DNA of 64,000 nt from Verrucomicrobiales bacterium (GTDB lineage: Bacteria > Verrucomicrobiota > Verrucomicrobiia > Limisphaerales > UBA11320): positions 1 to 64,000 of the forward strand of contig JAEUHE010000055.1 in the NCBI GenBank assembly GCA_016793885.1. The letters are read 5' to 3'. Both the position numbers and the translations under genes were made by a program. Position 1 is the first letter of the stretch; each line of letters begins with the position of its first letter. Below, in pieces: positions 45,141 to 54,850 of this stretch. A model generated the notes under the pieces. That model searched no databases, was not told where the DNA came from, and saw only the letters and a list, made by a program, of their open reading frames with translations.

Positions 45141-46517
45141 TCAATTGGAAGGCCGCTTGATGCCCAGCTTTTCGATCAGCTCATAAAAGGTCGGGCGGCT
45201 GATTCCCAGATCCACCGCCGCCGGACTAATTTTCCCCTCGTGCCGGCGCAGGGCCTCCTCCACCATCTCACGCTCCAACTCTTCCCGCGCTTCCTTCAGT
45301 CCGCGTCTGCCGGAGGGAGCGCTTACCGGGCCACCATTGAGCTCGAGATCCGAAGGTTTCACCGTGGCTCCTTCCGCCATGATGACCGCGCGCTTGACGC
45401 GATTCTCCAACTCCCGAACGTTACCCGGCCAGGGATGCTGCTCCAGTGCGCGCAAGGCGGAGGGGCTGTACCTCAAATTCGGCCGATTACTCTCCCCGGC
45501 GAAGCGCCGCAGGAAACTTTGAGCCAGGACGAGCGTGTCCCCGCTCCGCTCCCGAAGTGGCGGGATACGAATCGACACCACCGCCACACGATAGTAAAGG
45601 TCCTCTCGGAACTTGCCTTCCTGCATCGCCTTTTTGAGATCCACGTTGGTGGCCGCCACGACGCGCGCATCCACCTCGATCTCACGTCGGCCCCCGACCC
45701 GCTCGATCCTCTGCTCCTGCAGGAACCGAAGCAGCTTGACTTGCAGGGCCAGCGGCAGCTCGCCAATTTCATCCAAAAACAAAGTCCCTCCCGATGCCAA
45801 TTCGATCTTGCCAGGCCGCTGCATATGCGCGCCGGTGAACGCGCCCTTCTCATGCCCGAACAGCTCGCTTTCCAACAAGTTGTCGGGAATCGCACCACAA
45901 TTAATGGCCACGAACGAACCTTCAAATCGCGTGCTCTTGCGATGAACGGCGCGGGCGGCGACCTCCTTTCCGGTCCCGCTCTCCCCCAGGAGCAACACCG
46001 GCACCTGGCTGCCAGCCACCTTCCGGATCGTCTCGAAAACGACCTGCATCTGGGGACTGCTGCCGATCATTCCTTCGAAGCCCTCCGTGTCCAGATGCTG
46101 TCGCATGCCCGTGATCTCTCGCTCCATGCGGGCCATCACTGACGCGCGCTTCAGCACCACCTTCAGCTCCTCAATCTCGGGCGGCTTCACCAGAAAATCA
46201 TACGCGCCCTCGTTGACGGCCCGCAGTGCGTTTCCTCGCTCCGATTGGCCTGATAGGATGATGACCTTGACCTGGGGATCGCACGCGACCATTTCGGTCA
46301 GCGTGGCCATCCCTTCCTCCGGGCCGGCGGGCATTGGAGGAAGGCCGAGGTCGAGTAGCACGAGACGCGGGTGATGGGCCCGAAACGCCTCCAAGGCAGA
46401 GACCCGGTCCTCCGCGAGCACGACTTCATACGATGCCGTCAGCGCCCACTTGAGCTGGGTTCTGATGTCCTCATCGTCGTCCACAATGAGCAATACTGGC
46501 TTTTCCTGGTCGTTCAT
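45141..46517 (-). CDS. prsR: PrsR-like sigma-54-dependent response regulator
   Basis: 458 residues from ATG at 46517, which overlaps the prsK stop by four bases; a longer in-frame stretch upstream is overlapped coding sequence. The receiver domain has the acidic pocket DDDED (13-17) and the phospho-acceptor Asp56 in LLDLGLP. The AAA+ domain has GESGTGKE (Walker A) and the GAFTGA loop that contacts sigma-54. A Fis-like helix-turn-helix ends the protein (AAVDLGISRPTFYELIEKLG). It should activate sigma-54 promoters of exosortase-related genes when phosphorylated by PrsK. Confidence 0.93.
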   Translation of the reverse strand: MNDQEKPVLLIVDDDEDIRTQLKWALTASYEVVLAEDRVSALEAFRAHHPRLVLLDLGLPPMPAGPEEGMATLTEMVACDPQVKVIILSGQSERGNALRAVNEGAYDFLVKPPEIEELKVVLKRASVMARMEREITGMRQHLDTEGFEGMIGSSPQMQVVFETIRKVAGSQVPVLLLGESGTGKEVAARAVHRKSTRFEGSFVAINCGAIPDNLLESELFGHEKGAFTGAHMQRPGKIELASGGTLFLDEIGELPLALQVKLLRFLQEQRIERVGGRREIEVDARVVAATNVDLKKAMQEGKFREDLYYRVAVVSIRIPPLRERSGDTLVLAQSFLRRFAGESNRPNLRYSPSALRALEQHPWPGNVRELENRVKRAVIMAEGATVKPSDLELNGGPVSAPSGRRGLKEAREELEREMVEEALRRHEGKISPAAVDLGISRPTFYELIEKLGIKRPSN

Positions 46518-48616
46518 TTGGCAGGTAACCAAACCTGAAACTGGGTTCCGTGGCCGAGCACGCTGGCCACTTCGATGCGCCCTCGATGAGCGTCCACGAT
46601 CGTCTTGCAATGAAACATCCCGATGCCCATTCCCTGTCGTTTGGTGGTTTGAAAGGGCCGGAAAAGGGAGTTCCGAATGAACTCCGGAGCCATGCCGCAG
46701 CCGGTATCCCTGACGGACAGCACCGACCATCCCTCCCGCAGCTCCGTCTCCACCCGCACCTCGCCCTTTTCTCCCAGAGCCTCCTTGGCATTCAAAACCA
46801 GGTTTACCACCACCTTCTGTATCTGGTCGGGATCCATCCAACACGTGAGCGCGCGCTGCAGCCGGCAGCGGAGCCACGGCTTTTCGATGGGCGCGATGCT
46901 TTGCAGGGCGGTCTCGACAGCTTCGTTGAGATCGGCATCCCGAAACTTCATGTCCATGTCCTGGCGAAGCGATGTCAAACGGTCGATGAGCTCCCTCACC
47001 CGCCCGACAGCCTTCGAGACAACGCGCAACGCATCGCTGCGAAACGCTGGATTGTCAAACTGGGTCGGAAGATTCTGCAGCATCAAGGAGAGCGAGGATG
47101 CGGTGTTTTTCAGGTCGTGAACGAAGAAGGCGGCCATCTGCTGGAAAGCGGCCAGTTCCTTGGCCCGGATGAGCTGGTCGCCGAGCCGGAGGTTCAATAG
47201 ATTTCCGGCAGCCTGATCGCTGATGCACTTGAGCAGATCGAGATCCTCCACCGAGAACCGAACTCCTCCCACGCGATCCCCGACCACCATGAAGCCGAGC
47301 ACGACATCATTGGCGATCAGCGGGACGCACAACTGGTCGCCGGCCACGTCAAACTGGCGGGGGTTCATGCGGCTCAGCGCGGTCGCCACATCGGCTGGCA
47401 GCTTGGCGAAATGCACAGGACCGTTGAACTCCCTCAACCGACGCGCCAGCGCTGAAACATCGGTTGAAGCCTGAACCAGGGCCCCGCCTTCCTCGTCACT
47501 CAAGGACGTGGAGGCTCCCAACCGAATGGATCCTTCCTGAACATCCAGGACCCAGAGATTCACGGACAGTGCTTCGACGGTAGAACAGATCAGACGGACC
47601 ATCTCCCGCGACAGCGTGGTTTGATCCCGGCAGGAGGAGGTTCGGTCGGTGAAGGCCTGCCAAACCTTGCGATAGTCGTAAAACGGACGCTGAAAATGGC
47701 GACTGACCAACTGCTTGGTCAACAGCCTCAAGCGGTCGGAAAGGATAAAGGCAGCACAGGCCGAAAGCGCTCCCAGCACCAGGAAGGATTTAAGCGGGAG
47801 AGAGCCGTCTCCACCGAAGGCGTTGGCGATCTTCCCCAGAACTCCAACCACGAACAGGTAGACGCCGGCCAGAACGACCGTGATAGAACTGTAGAGAGTC
47901 GATTTGGAGGGATAGATGTCCATCCCCAGTCCATCCGTCCGGTGCACGGCTACCGACAGAAAACTGCAGGCAACCAGCAGGGCGCCCGTGTTCAGTGAGT
48001 GCCAGAGCGGATGGAGGGCGGAATAGAGAATGGCCTGGCTGGAGGTAAACAGCCTGACGGCAAGCAGGCCTCCAAACCCCATGACGCCATACTTCAGCTT
48101 CCATCGCATCGTGCCTACCGCGGTCCGAAAGGTGCGCTCCAAATTCATCAAGGCCAGGACGGCGGCCACCATCAGAAGCAGGTGGACCAACTTCAGCGGC
48201 CAACCAATCATGACAAAAGGTGACCCCTGAGAATTGCCGTGTGCCGGCTCCATGATCACAACGTCACGGAACCCGGCGATGGCCAAGAGCGGGAGCGCTG
48301 CGGCCAGACCCAGAGCCAAACGCCATCGCAACAGCCCCTCGCGCACGTTGCCACGCGCATAGGTCAGCGAATACAGCAGCCATAGAACCGGGGCAAACGA
48401 CAGCAGCAGGCAGCGAATGCCCTGCAGTCGGAGCACATTGGACTGGTCGTGGCAAAGGAGCGCGGAATGGGCAATCAACCCCTCTGCGCCCAGCATCAAC
48501 AAAGTTCCCACGAACCCAACCTTGGTCAGCGGATGACTGCGCTGCCGGGAAACCACCCAGCACAAGCCGAGGATCCAGCAAACCGCAACAACCGACATGA
48601 CAAGCCCGGTGGTCAT
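46514..48616 (-). CDS. prsK: PrsK-like membrane sensor histidine kinase
   Basis: 700 residues. About ten hydrophobic helices fill the first 310 residues, followed by a GAF-like domain (about 330-480), the phospho-acceptor FVHDLKNTASSLSLML with His500, and a HATPase domain with NLVLNAKEAL, DTGCGM and GMGIGMFHCKTIV. This is the architecture of PrsK, the kinase paired with PrsR in PEP-CTERM/exosortase loci. Its stop overlaps the prsR start, so the pair is coupled. The signal it senses is unknown. Confidence 0.93.
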   Translation of the reverse strand: MTTGLVMSVVAVCWILGLCWVVSRQRSHPLTKVGFVGTLLMLGAEGLIAHSALLCHDQSNVLRLQGIRCLLLSFAPVLWLLYSLTYARGNVREGLLRWRLALGLAAALPLLAIAGFRDVVIMEPAHGNSQGSPFVMIGWPLKLVHLLLMVAAVLALMNLERTFRTAVGTMRWKLKYGVMGFGGLLAVRLFTSSQAILYSALHPLWHSLNTGALLVACSFLSVAVHRTDGLGMDIYPSKSTLYSSITVVLAGVYLFVVGVLGKIANAFGGDGSLPLKSFLVLGALSACAAFILSDRLRLLTKQLVSRHFQRPFYDYRKVWQAFTDRTSSCRDQTTLSREMVRLICSTVEALSVNLWVLDVQEGSIRLGASTSLSDEEGGALVQASTDVSALARRLREFNGPVHFAKLPADVATALSRMNPRQFDVAGDQLCVPLIANDVVLGFMVVGDRVGGVRFSVEDLDLLKCISDQAAGNLLNLRLGDQLIRAKELAAFQQMAAFFVHDLKNTASSLSLMLQNLPTQFDNPAFRSDALRVVSKAVGRVRELIDRLTSLRQDMDMKFRDADLNEAVETALQSIAPIEKPWLRCRLQRALTCWMDPDQIQKVVVNLVLNAKEALGEKGEVRVETELREGWSVLSVRDTGCGMAPEFIRNSLFRPFQTTKRQGMGIGMFHCKTIVDAHRGRIEVASVLGHGTQFQVWLPAK

Positions 48617-48635
48617 TTCAGCAGCGGATCAGGAC

Positions 48636-49610
48636 CTACGCACGCCGGGCCTTGGCTGGTCCGCCCCCGCCCACCAAAGAGGTGACCTCCGCAACGCCGG
48701 CGGGGGCTGAGACTGCCTGCCTCCGCTCGCGCCGAATCAGGGACCAAAGCACCAGGCCTAGGGGAACCAGGCTCAGGGCGAAAAACAAGGGACCGCCTCG
48801 CTTGTGGATCACCGAGTGGATCATCTCGGGGCCGATCTCCACGCACAGCCAGGCAATCACCAGAATGCGAAAGGCGTTGCGCAGGATTCCCAGGAAGACA
48901 GTGAAAACCGCCAGCGACCAACGGTGATTGGGATTGCGCAGAAACAGATACGCCGCGATCAAGCTCGTCATGAACAGGACGAGCGAGGACCTGACCCCGC
49001 TGCACTCCTGCGCCACCTTAAGGGTGATACCTGGCAGGGTGAACGTCAGCTGGTCGCGCAGAAACGGAAGCCCGCTCAGGCTAAAGAGCCAGGAAGCCAT
49101 CTCCGCGGACGCGTGCTGCAGGAAGATCTCGATCGCATCCATGGCAAAACTCGGGAGTGGAACCAGGAACAGGAGGAATCCCAGCGGGAACTGAATCTGG
49201 CGAATCGACTCAACGCTCAGATGCCAGCAGACCACGGCATAGAAGCCGCACAACAATGAGAGTGAACTCAACGAAAGCGCATCGCTTCCCGTCAGCGGAA
49301 AGCCTCTCAACCAGGAGGAAAGGTAGCCAAGCCCCCCCAGAACCGCCAAAGCAGACCAGCCCAACATCCAACCGGTCGCGCCTCGGTCATTGCGTGAGGG
49401 CTGCCATTGCCCATCCAAAGCACAGGTCCGAATGAGGTACCAGGACACAAACGGAACCAGCAGCACGTGGGAGTGAAATTCGCTGGTGAGAGCGAACTCG
49501 GCCCAGCGCACCAGCGGAATGCAGAACAGCAGGCCAAGCCCCAAGGTCCACTTGCCCACTCGCGCCAGCACCGCTGTCTGCTCCCCAGTTTGGGAAGGGA
49601 ATATCTTCAC
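48636..49610 (-). CDS. Exosortase (transmembrane cysteine transpeptidase-like)
   Basis: 324 residues from GTG at 49610, which overlaps the upstream stop as GTGA and has AAAGGT just before it. About eight membrane helices. The conserved catalytic residues are all present: Cys203 in QECSGVRSS, Arg244 in LRNAFR and His269 in HSVIHKRGG. Exosortases cleave C-terminal sorting tags (PEP-CTERM and related) on exported proteins. The EpsI-like extra domain found in some exosortases is absent, so the exact subtype is open. No protein in this window ends in a recognisable sorting tag; substrates must be elsewhere. Confidence 0.93.
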   Translation of the reverse strand: MKIFPSQTGEQTAVLARVGKWTLGLGLLFCIPLVRWAEFALTSEFHSHVLLVPFVSWYLIRTCALDGQWQPSRNDRGATGWMLGWSALAVLGGLGYLSSWLRGFPLTGSDALSLSSLSLLCGFYAVVCWHLSVESIRQIQFPLGFLLFLVPLPSFAMDAIEIFLQHASAEMASWLFSLSGLPFLRDQLTFTLPGITLKVAQECSGVRSSLVLFMTSLIAAYLFLRNPNHRWSLAVFTVFLGILRNAFRILVIAWLCVEIGPEMIHSVIHKRGGPLFFALSLVPLGLVLWSLIRRERRQAVSAPAGVAEVTSLVGGGGPAKARRA

Positions 49611-50482
49611 GACTCTACCTTTCTCAGATCCATCGCCGAAGCAGGCTGGGACGTCCCCTCCCCCCAAACCGCAACCGCCCGCTTGGGAAAGAACAGCTTA
49701 AGAGCCATGCTCGCCAAAGGGTTGATGGTAAGATAGGAAGGCTTAACCACAATCTCTGCACCGCGCATGAGGTAGAATCGGTCTAAACTCGATCCTCCTT
49801 TATACCGTGTGGCTATCAATGTCGTAACCTCCTGACGCTCAGCGGCAAACTCGCGGACCTGATGGAGCATAAAGTCCGAAATGAAGCTCTTCTGGGCATC
49901 GGTGGTGGAGAAGAAGGTCATGTAACAAAGGGTGGAGCCGAAAAGATAGCTAACGCTGATCGCTACCAGTTTGGCTCCATCAAATGCGCCGAGAATGAGA
50001 AGCTTCTGGCAATCAAACAGTCGATTGCTCCACGCCGCGTAAGTGGGTTCCTGGGTGCGGCTGGTGTAGTAGTCGTAATCCGTGCGGGCGTAAAAATCCA
50101 GGTAGACGGGATAGCCCAGACGCGACAATTCCTCGCGATCCACCATCTCGCGCACCGTGAACCGCCTCATGGCTATCTTGAGCTGCCGGCGACGATTGTA
50201 ATCCAGCGAATCCAAACCGTAGTCACGAAGCCCGGAGAAAGCTAAGAATCGAAGTGAGGAATTGGACGGCTCATGGGCCGGCACGACGTGCTGCCATCCG
50301 CCCAGCACGGCGGCTGCGGGCCCACGGAGCGAAGCATGCGGATACTCAGCCCATGGGATAAGCGGCTGGTAAAAGAAAGGTCGGACCACCTTCCAGTAGA
50401 TGCCACTGCGACGAATCATGCGTCCGCCGTTGGCTGCCTCCAACGCAGCGAACTCATCAAAGGTGATCGGCTGAAGAGCCAT
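49607..50482 (-). CDS. GNAT-like acyltransferase coupled to the exosortase
   Basis: 291 residues without a signal peptide. GNAT-type fold is suggested by KLVAISVSYLFGSTLCYMTF followed by an RDYG/DYYTSRTQEPTYAAW region; I do not recognise a precise family. The stop and the exosortase start share four bases (GTGA), so the two are made together. TIGRFAM-type descriptions exist of an exosortase-associated acyltransferase; whether this is one is not settled by eye. It may acylate a sorted protein or a polysaccharide component. Confidence 0.6.
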   Translation of the reverse strand: MALQPITFDEFAALEAANGGRMIRRSGIYWKVVRPFFYQPLIPWAEYPHASLRGPAAAVLGGWQHVVPAHEPSNSSLRFLAFSGLRDYGLDSLDYNRRRQLKIAMRRFTVREMVDREELSRLGYPVYLDFYARTDYDYYTSRTQEPTYAAWSNRLFDCQKLLILGAFDGAKLVAISVSYLFGSTLCYMTFFSTTDAQKSFISDFMLHQVREFAAERQEVTTLIATRYKGGSSLDRFYLMRGAEIVVKPSYLTINPLASMALKLFFPKRAVAVWGEGTSQPASAMDLRKVES

Positions 50483-50547
50483 AGAGAAGAAACCGCCAGC
50501 AGGGAAAACCGACCGGCGGCTACTGCCATCCTTGGTGTCCGCAGAAG

Positions 50548-51573
50548 CTATTTGCGATCCGCGGCCTTACGGGCAATGCTCGCCACCCATTCTTGGTTCT
50601 TGAGATACCAGGCGACCGTCTCCCGAATCCCGGTCTCAAAGGTGTACGATGGAGACCACCCAAGCTCCTTGGCCAGTTTCGAGGCATCTATGGCGTAGCG
50701 TCGATCGTGGCCGGGACGATCCTTGACGAAGGTCATGAGTTTCCTGGAATGGCCACCCAACTCGGGTTTAAGCTCGTCGACGAGGTCGCAGATCAGCTCA
50801 ACGATCCTGATGTTCGGCCACTCATTGTTCCCGCCAATGTTGTAGGTCTCGCCCAACCCGCCAGCCTGCAACACCCGCCACAAAGCCTCCGCGTGATCAC
50901 GCACATACAGCCAATCCCGAACATTCATGCCATCGCCATAGATGGGGATCGCCTTGCGCGCCAGAATGTTTTGGATCACCACCGGGATGAGCTTCTCGGG
51001 ATACTGGAACGGGCCGTAGTTGTTGGAACAATTCGTGATGACCGTAGGCATCCCGTAGGTGTGATGATAGGCCCGGACCAACATGTCGCTCGAAGCCTTG
51101 CTGGCCGAGTAAGGAGAATTGGGAGCGTAAGGCGTGGTCTCGGTAAACAACCCGGTGGCCCCCAGGCTGCCATACACCTCATCCGTGGAGACATGATGAA
51201 ACTTGAACGGCCCTGGCTTGCCAGCCCAGGACGCTCGACAAGCCTCAAGCAGATGAAATGTTCCCACAATGTTGGTGTGGATGAAATCCCCGGGCCCGGT
51301 GATGGATCGGTCGACGTGGGATTCTGCGGCCAAGTGCATGACGTGAGTGATCGCGTGACGATGAACCACCTGCATCACGGCATCCTTGTCCCGCAGATCC
51401 ACCTTCTCAAACGAATACCTCGGAGAGCCTTCCGCCCCCCTCAGATTATCAAGGTTGCCGGCATAAGTGAGGCAGTCCAAGTTCACGATTCGCTGGATCT
51501 CCGCTCGTCCGATCAAAAGATGAATCAAGTTCGATCCGATAAATCCCGCTCCGCCTGTGATCAGCAAATTCAT
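50548..51573 (-). CDS. rfbB: dTDP-glucose 4,6-dehydratase
   Basis: 341 residues. NAD-binding GGAGFIG at 7-13, the catalytic STDEVYG (Thr129-Asp-Glu) and YSASK (Tyr155, Lys159) are all in place. It converts dTDP-glucose to dTDP-4-keto-6-deoxyglucose, the branch point to rhamnose and other deoxysugars. It sits two genes after rfbA on the same strand. It is one of three sugar-nucleotide genes in a row, and no separate rmlC or rmlD was found. Confidence 0.96.
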   Translation of the reverse strand: MNLLITGGAGFIGSNLIHLLIGRAEIQRIVNLDCLTYAGNLDNLRGAEGSPRYSFEKVDLRDKDAVMQVVHRHAITHVMHLAAESHVDRSITGPGDFIHTNIVGTFHLLEACRASWAGKPGPFKFHHVSTDEVYGSLGATGLFTETTPYAPNSPYSASKASSDMLVRAYHHTYGMPTVITNCSNNYGPFQYPEKLIPVVIQNILARKAIPIYGDGMNVRDWLYVRDHAEALWRVLQAGGLGETYNIGGNNEWPNIRIVELICDLVDELKPELGGHSRKLMTFVKDRPGHDRRYAIDASKLAKELGWSPSYTFETGIRETVAWYLKNQEWVASIARKAADRK

Positions 51574-51649
51574 GTGTGTGTAGGTCGTCCGTTCCAGAAT
51601 AGCCTTAGAAACCCGAATGCTTAAAACGCTTTGCCTTTCCGCCCCTGGA

Positions 51650-52606
51650 TCACCCCAACTTCTCGGGTGTCCAGCGGGCGATAGAATCGTCCAGTGCCTC
51701 CAACACGGATCTTATCTTCACTCCGGCCGCCACGAGCTTGCTCGTGTCGAGAATGCAATTGGATCGGGGCGTCTTGGCGGCGGTCGCATAAAACTCTTCA
51801 TCGCTCGCCCAAAACGAGAACTCCCGCTTGAGCTTCAGCCCGGCCTTCAGCCGATCCAGCACTTGGGCGGTGGTGATGGCCCCTGGGTTGGTCACGTTGT
51901 AGGTTCCGAAGGGGGCCCGGAGAGCCCATAGGTCCAGGCAGGCCTTCACATAGTCCTCCCGATGCGAGATCGAGTTGATGTTGTCGTACACCTTGGAGTA
52001 CCTCTGGATCTTGGAGAGGTAGTTCCGCGGACTATCCCACTCATCGAAAGGAATTCTCAAACGCCAGATATAGCTGCTGCCCACGCCGGCTATCGCCTCC
52101 TCCCCCAGGGCTTTGGTCCCGCTGTAGAAACTGCAGGGGGGCTGACGGAAGGAAAAGTTGGGGGCATCGTCTTCTGCAAACCCGCTGAACGCGCCGGGGT
52201 TCTTTAGGAACAGCGCCCGCAGGGACGGCGCTGTCAGGTCCTTCTCGACGACCCAAGCGCCATCCAATTTCACTTTGGCTCCGGCGTAGATGCATCCCGA
52301 GGAGACGTGACCCCATGGCACCCCCGCGGCGCAGCAAGCATGGGCAATGGTGGCCGGCAGGAGGGTGTTTCCCTGGAGGGTGTCGGCTCTGGCCGTCTCA
52401 CAGGCATCCACGTTGGGCTTGCCCGTATAGCCGGCCGCGTTGATGACAAATTCCGGCTTTTCCGCTCGGAGCAACTCGAGCAGCTTCGAGAAGTCAGAAT
52501 AGTCCTTTTGCGACCGGGCGAGGTTCAAAAAGTCCCAGCGACGCCTCTCCAACTCCTTGGCGAAGGCCTGTCCGATGTAACCGCTGCCACCTAACAGAAT
52601 GATCAT
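51650..52606 (-). CDS. NRS/ER-like bifunctional sugar-nucleotide epimerase/reductase
   Basis: 318 residues from ATG at 52606. An extended short-chain dehydrogenase fold: GGSGYIG at 6-12, [12 protein letters not shown] at 56-67, SSGCIYAG near 102 and Tyr161-x3-Lys165. The phrases [35 protein letters not shown] and [19 protein letters not shown] resemble the plant and fungal NRS/ER protein, which both epimerises and reduces dTDP-4-keto-6-deoxyglucose to dTDP-L-rhamnose. That similarity is from memory. It lies between rfbA and rfbB, where RmlC or RmlD would be expected. A different 6-deoxysugar product cannot be excluded. Confidence 0.75.
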   Translation of the reverse strand: MIILLGGSGYIGQAFAKELERRRWDFLNLARSQKDYSDFSKLLELLRAEKPEFVINAAGYTGKPNVDACETARADTLQGNTLLPATIAHACCAAGVPWGHVSSGCIYAGAKVKLDGAWVVEKDLTAPSLRALFLKNPGAFSGFAEDDAPNFSFRQPPCSFYSGTKALGEEAIAGVGSSYIWRLRIPFDEWDSPRNYLSKIQRYSKVYDNINSISHREDYVKACLDLWALRAPFGTYNVTNPGAITTAQVLDRLKAGLKLKREFSFWASDEEFYATAAKTPRSNCILDTSKLVAAGVKIRSVLEALDDSIARWTPEKLG

Positions 52607-52664
52607 AGCTCGATAAACTCGTAAACCGTTGTGGATCCCCGGCGAACCCACCCTCGAATCGTCA

Positions 52665-53540
52665 TCAACCTTTCCTTCTCCGCTCCGCGAGGAGATTCAC
52701 CAAATACTCCCGATACTCGCACTTGGGCACCTTGGCCGTCCAAGCCTCCAACTGATCGACACTTAGGAAACCCTGCTGGAGCGCCGCTTCCTCCGGGCAT
52801 CCGATCTTTACTCCAGTCCGCTTCTCGATCGTTTGCACATAGGCGGAGGCCTCGTGCAAGCTACTGCTGGTCCCGGCATCCAGCCAGGCGAAGCCCCGGT
52901 TCAACCGGGCGACTCGGAGCGTGCCCCGCCGCAGATACTCCATGTTGACATCCGTAATCTCCAACTCTCCCCGCGGGGAGGGCTTCAAAGCCTTCGTGAT
53001 GGCAACCACGTCGTTGTCGAACAGGTAAAGACCAGGCACCGCATAATGACTCTTCGGCTTTTGGGGCTTTTCCTCAATCGACAAAGCTTTGCCGTGCGCA
53101 TCGAATTCCACGACGCCATATCGTTCCGGGTCCAACACCTGATATCCGAAAATCTGCGCGCCGCTCCGAAATTCAGAGAACGCCTTGTGAAAAACGTCGC
53201 CCCCATAGAAGATATTGTCGCCCAAGATCAGCGACACGGGGTCTCGGCCGATAAAACTCTCAGCGATCAAGAACGCCTGGGCGATGCCAGCCGGCTTGGC
53301 CTGCTCACGATAATCGATGGTCACGCCCCACTGGCTGCCATCTCCGCACAGCTGGCGAAAGCGAGGAAGATCATGCGGGGTGGAGATCAGGCAGAACTCC
53401 CGCACACCGCACTCGATGAGGGTCGTCAGCGGGTAGAACACCATTGGTTTGTCATAGACAGGCTGAAGCTGCTTGCTGGCCACCAACGTCAGCGGATACA
53501 GCCGTGAGCCCGCACCCCCTGCAAGAATGATTCCCTTCAT
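52665..53540 (-). CDS. rfbA: Glucose-1-phosphate thymidylyltransferase
   Basis: 291 residues from ATG at 53540, the usual length; the longer upstream reading is not needed. MKGIILAGGAGSRLYPLT is the RmlA start, followed by KPMVFYPLTTLIECGVREF, LGDNIFYG and the EEKPQKPKS-YAVPGLYLFDN pattern with the Mg-binding DAGT(S)SSL. It makes dTDP-glucose from dTTP and glucose-1-phosphate. It supplies rfbB and the NRS/ER-like enzyme and is subject, in known cases, to feedback by dTDP-L-rhamnose. Confidence 0.96.
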   Translation of the reverse strand: MKGIILAGGAGSRLYPLTLVASKQLQPVYDKPMVFYPLTTLIECGVREFCLISTPHDLPRFRQLCGDGSQWGVTIDYREQAKPAGIAQAFLIAESFIGRDPVSLILGDNIFYGGDVFHKAFSEFRSGAQIFGYQVLDPERYGVVEFDAHGKALSIEEKPQKPKSHYAVPGLYLFDNDVVAITKALKPSPRGELEITDVNMEYLRRGTLRVARLNRGFAWLDAGTSSSLHEASAYVQTIEKRTGVKIGCPEEAALQQGFLSVDQLEAWTAKVPKCEYREYLVNLLAERRRKG

Positions 53541-53596
53541 AATATAAGTCGCTTGAGTCTTCGATCGAGATTTGTAGGCCGTTTTTCCCCGGAAGC

Positions 53597-54784
53597 TCAA
53601 GGCCGCACTACCGCCGCTGGCTGCCTCAGCCCGCCCTTGAGCAGTTCCCGGATTCTGAGGAAGGACTGACGAACCCGCTGCTTCTGGTTTTCCAGACTTC
53701 GCGCCAAACTCTCCCGCTCCACCCGCAGGGCCGCCTCCCCGGCGTCGCAGATGCCGCTGAAAGCGGTGGCCTGCTGAAGCGCGGGCGGAGCCCAGGTCCG
53801 TAGATAGCTGGGGATCTTGAGAATGCTAGGATCCAGGCCAAGATAGGGCACTTTAAAACTCATGGCCGTGATCACCCCATGCAGACTTGTGCCCAAGTAC
53901 AAATCCGAATTGGCGATGGTCATCATGACCGCTTCAATGCTCTGCGGCTTCACAAAAGTGCTCCTGGCCTTTAGCTCCTTGTTCAGCACCTGCAAGGGTA
54001 CCTGGTCATCGTGTCCAGGGCAGTTCCCGATGGAAAGCAGCACAATGTGACGCCCGGTCCGTTCCGCCAGGCGGTCGAGCTGGTCGCGGACCACCGGCAG
54101 ATGCTCCTCCCAGTGGTGACCGCGCATTTGGTAGCAGATGTATCCGGTTCCCGAGGGCGATGGGCGCTTCGGATAATAATCCGACATCAGGATCGCGCTG
54201 TCCGGAGTCAACACCACTTTCTCACAGCCCAGCCCTTCCTTGATGCTCCGGGTTGTGTCCTCCTCGCGCGCACTGATGTAGCAAGCCCGATCAAACACCT
54301 TTTTGACATTGTCCCGATGCTCGCTCTCGTGAGTGTCACACCCTCCGACGGCATGAAAAAAGAAATCCACTTCCTCCAACAGCGAGTCCCTCGATGGAAC
54401 AAAGGGCACTGGCTCCGAATGCCCCAAGACGCTTCTCACCACTCGCTCAAACCCGCGTCGAGTGGTTCGCCGAACGGCAAACAGATCGTAGATCCTCCGA
54501 AATGCCGGACTCACATAGCTGTACAAGGTGGCCCAATCGCTGCCGAGAACCTCGCCTCCCGCCACCAGGATGGCATCGCGTGGCTCGAGGTTGCCTCGAC
54601 GCTGATAAAGAGAGCCATAGGGCACGGTGGGAAGCGCGCCCAACTCGACCAGATTGGTGCGAACGATGGCGGTGTTCACCACTTCAAACTCCTGCTCGAG
54701 CTGCTTGTGGGCGATGATGGGGAACAGGAGGTCGCCGTAATTGAAGCGATCAGACGCCGACAGGACAAAAACTCTTCGTGTCAT
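53597..54784 (-). CDS. Polysaccharide pyruvyl transferase family protein
   Basis: 395 residues. MTRRVFVLSASDRFNYGDLL is followed by the family's GSLYQRR...AILVAGGEVLGSDW region, then HAVGGCDTHES and a C-terminal half with MTIANSDLYLGTSLHGVITA, in which the SLHG pattern is typical. Members add a pyruvyl ketal from phosphoenolpyruvate to a sugar, giving acidic polymers. It is placed between the flippase and the dTDP-sugar genes. Substrate sugar unknown. Confidence 0.85.
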   Translation of the reverse strand: MTRRVFVLSASDRFNYGDLLFPIIAHKQLEQEFEVVNTAIVRTNLVELGALPTVPYGSLYQRRGNLEPRDAILVAGGEVLGSDWATLYSYVSPAFRRIYDLFAVRRTTRRGFERVVRSVLGHSEPVPFVPSRDSLLEEVDFFFHAVGGCDTHESEHRDNVKKVFDRACYISAREEDTTRSIKEGLGCEKVVLTPDSAILMSDYYPKRPSPSGTGYICYQMRGHHWEEHLPVVRDQLDRLAERTGRHIVLLSIGNCPGHDDQVPLQVLNKELKARSTFVKPQSIEAVMMTIANSDLYLGTSLHGVITAMSFKVPYLGLDPSILKIPSYLRTWAPPALQQATAFSGICDAGEAALRVERESLARSLENQKQRVRQSFLRIRELLKGGLRQPAAVVRP

Positions 54785-54850
54785 AAATAGATACTGGACG
54801 CGGCGGGCATCGAACCGGGCTCGGGTTGGCCTGGTTCGCAGCCTGCCACC

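Noticed and set aside
45141-46877. A longer version of the PrsR gene starting at 46877
   Set aside because: The extra 120 residues overlap PrsK coding sequence and have no receiver features; the coupled ATG at 46517 is the natural start.
54785-54850. tRNA-like TTCGAT segment between the flippase and pyruvyl transferase genes
   Set aside because: On the minus strand the loop resembles a T-loop, but the flanking bases do not form the 5-bp stem and no anticodon arm or acceptor stem can be drawn.
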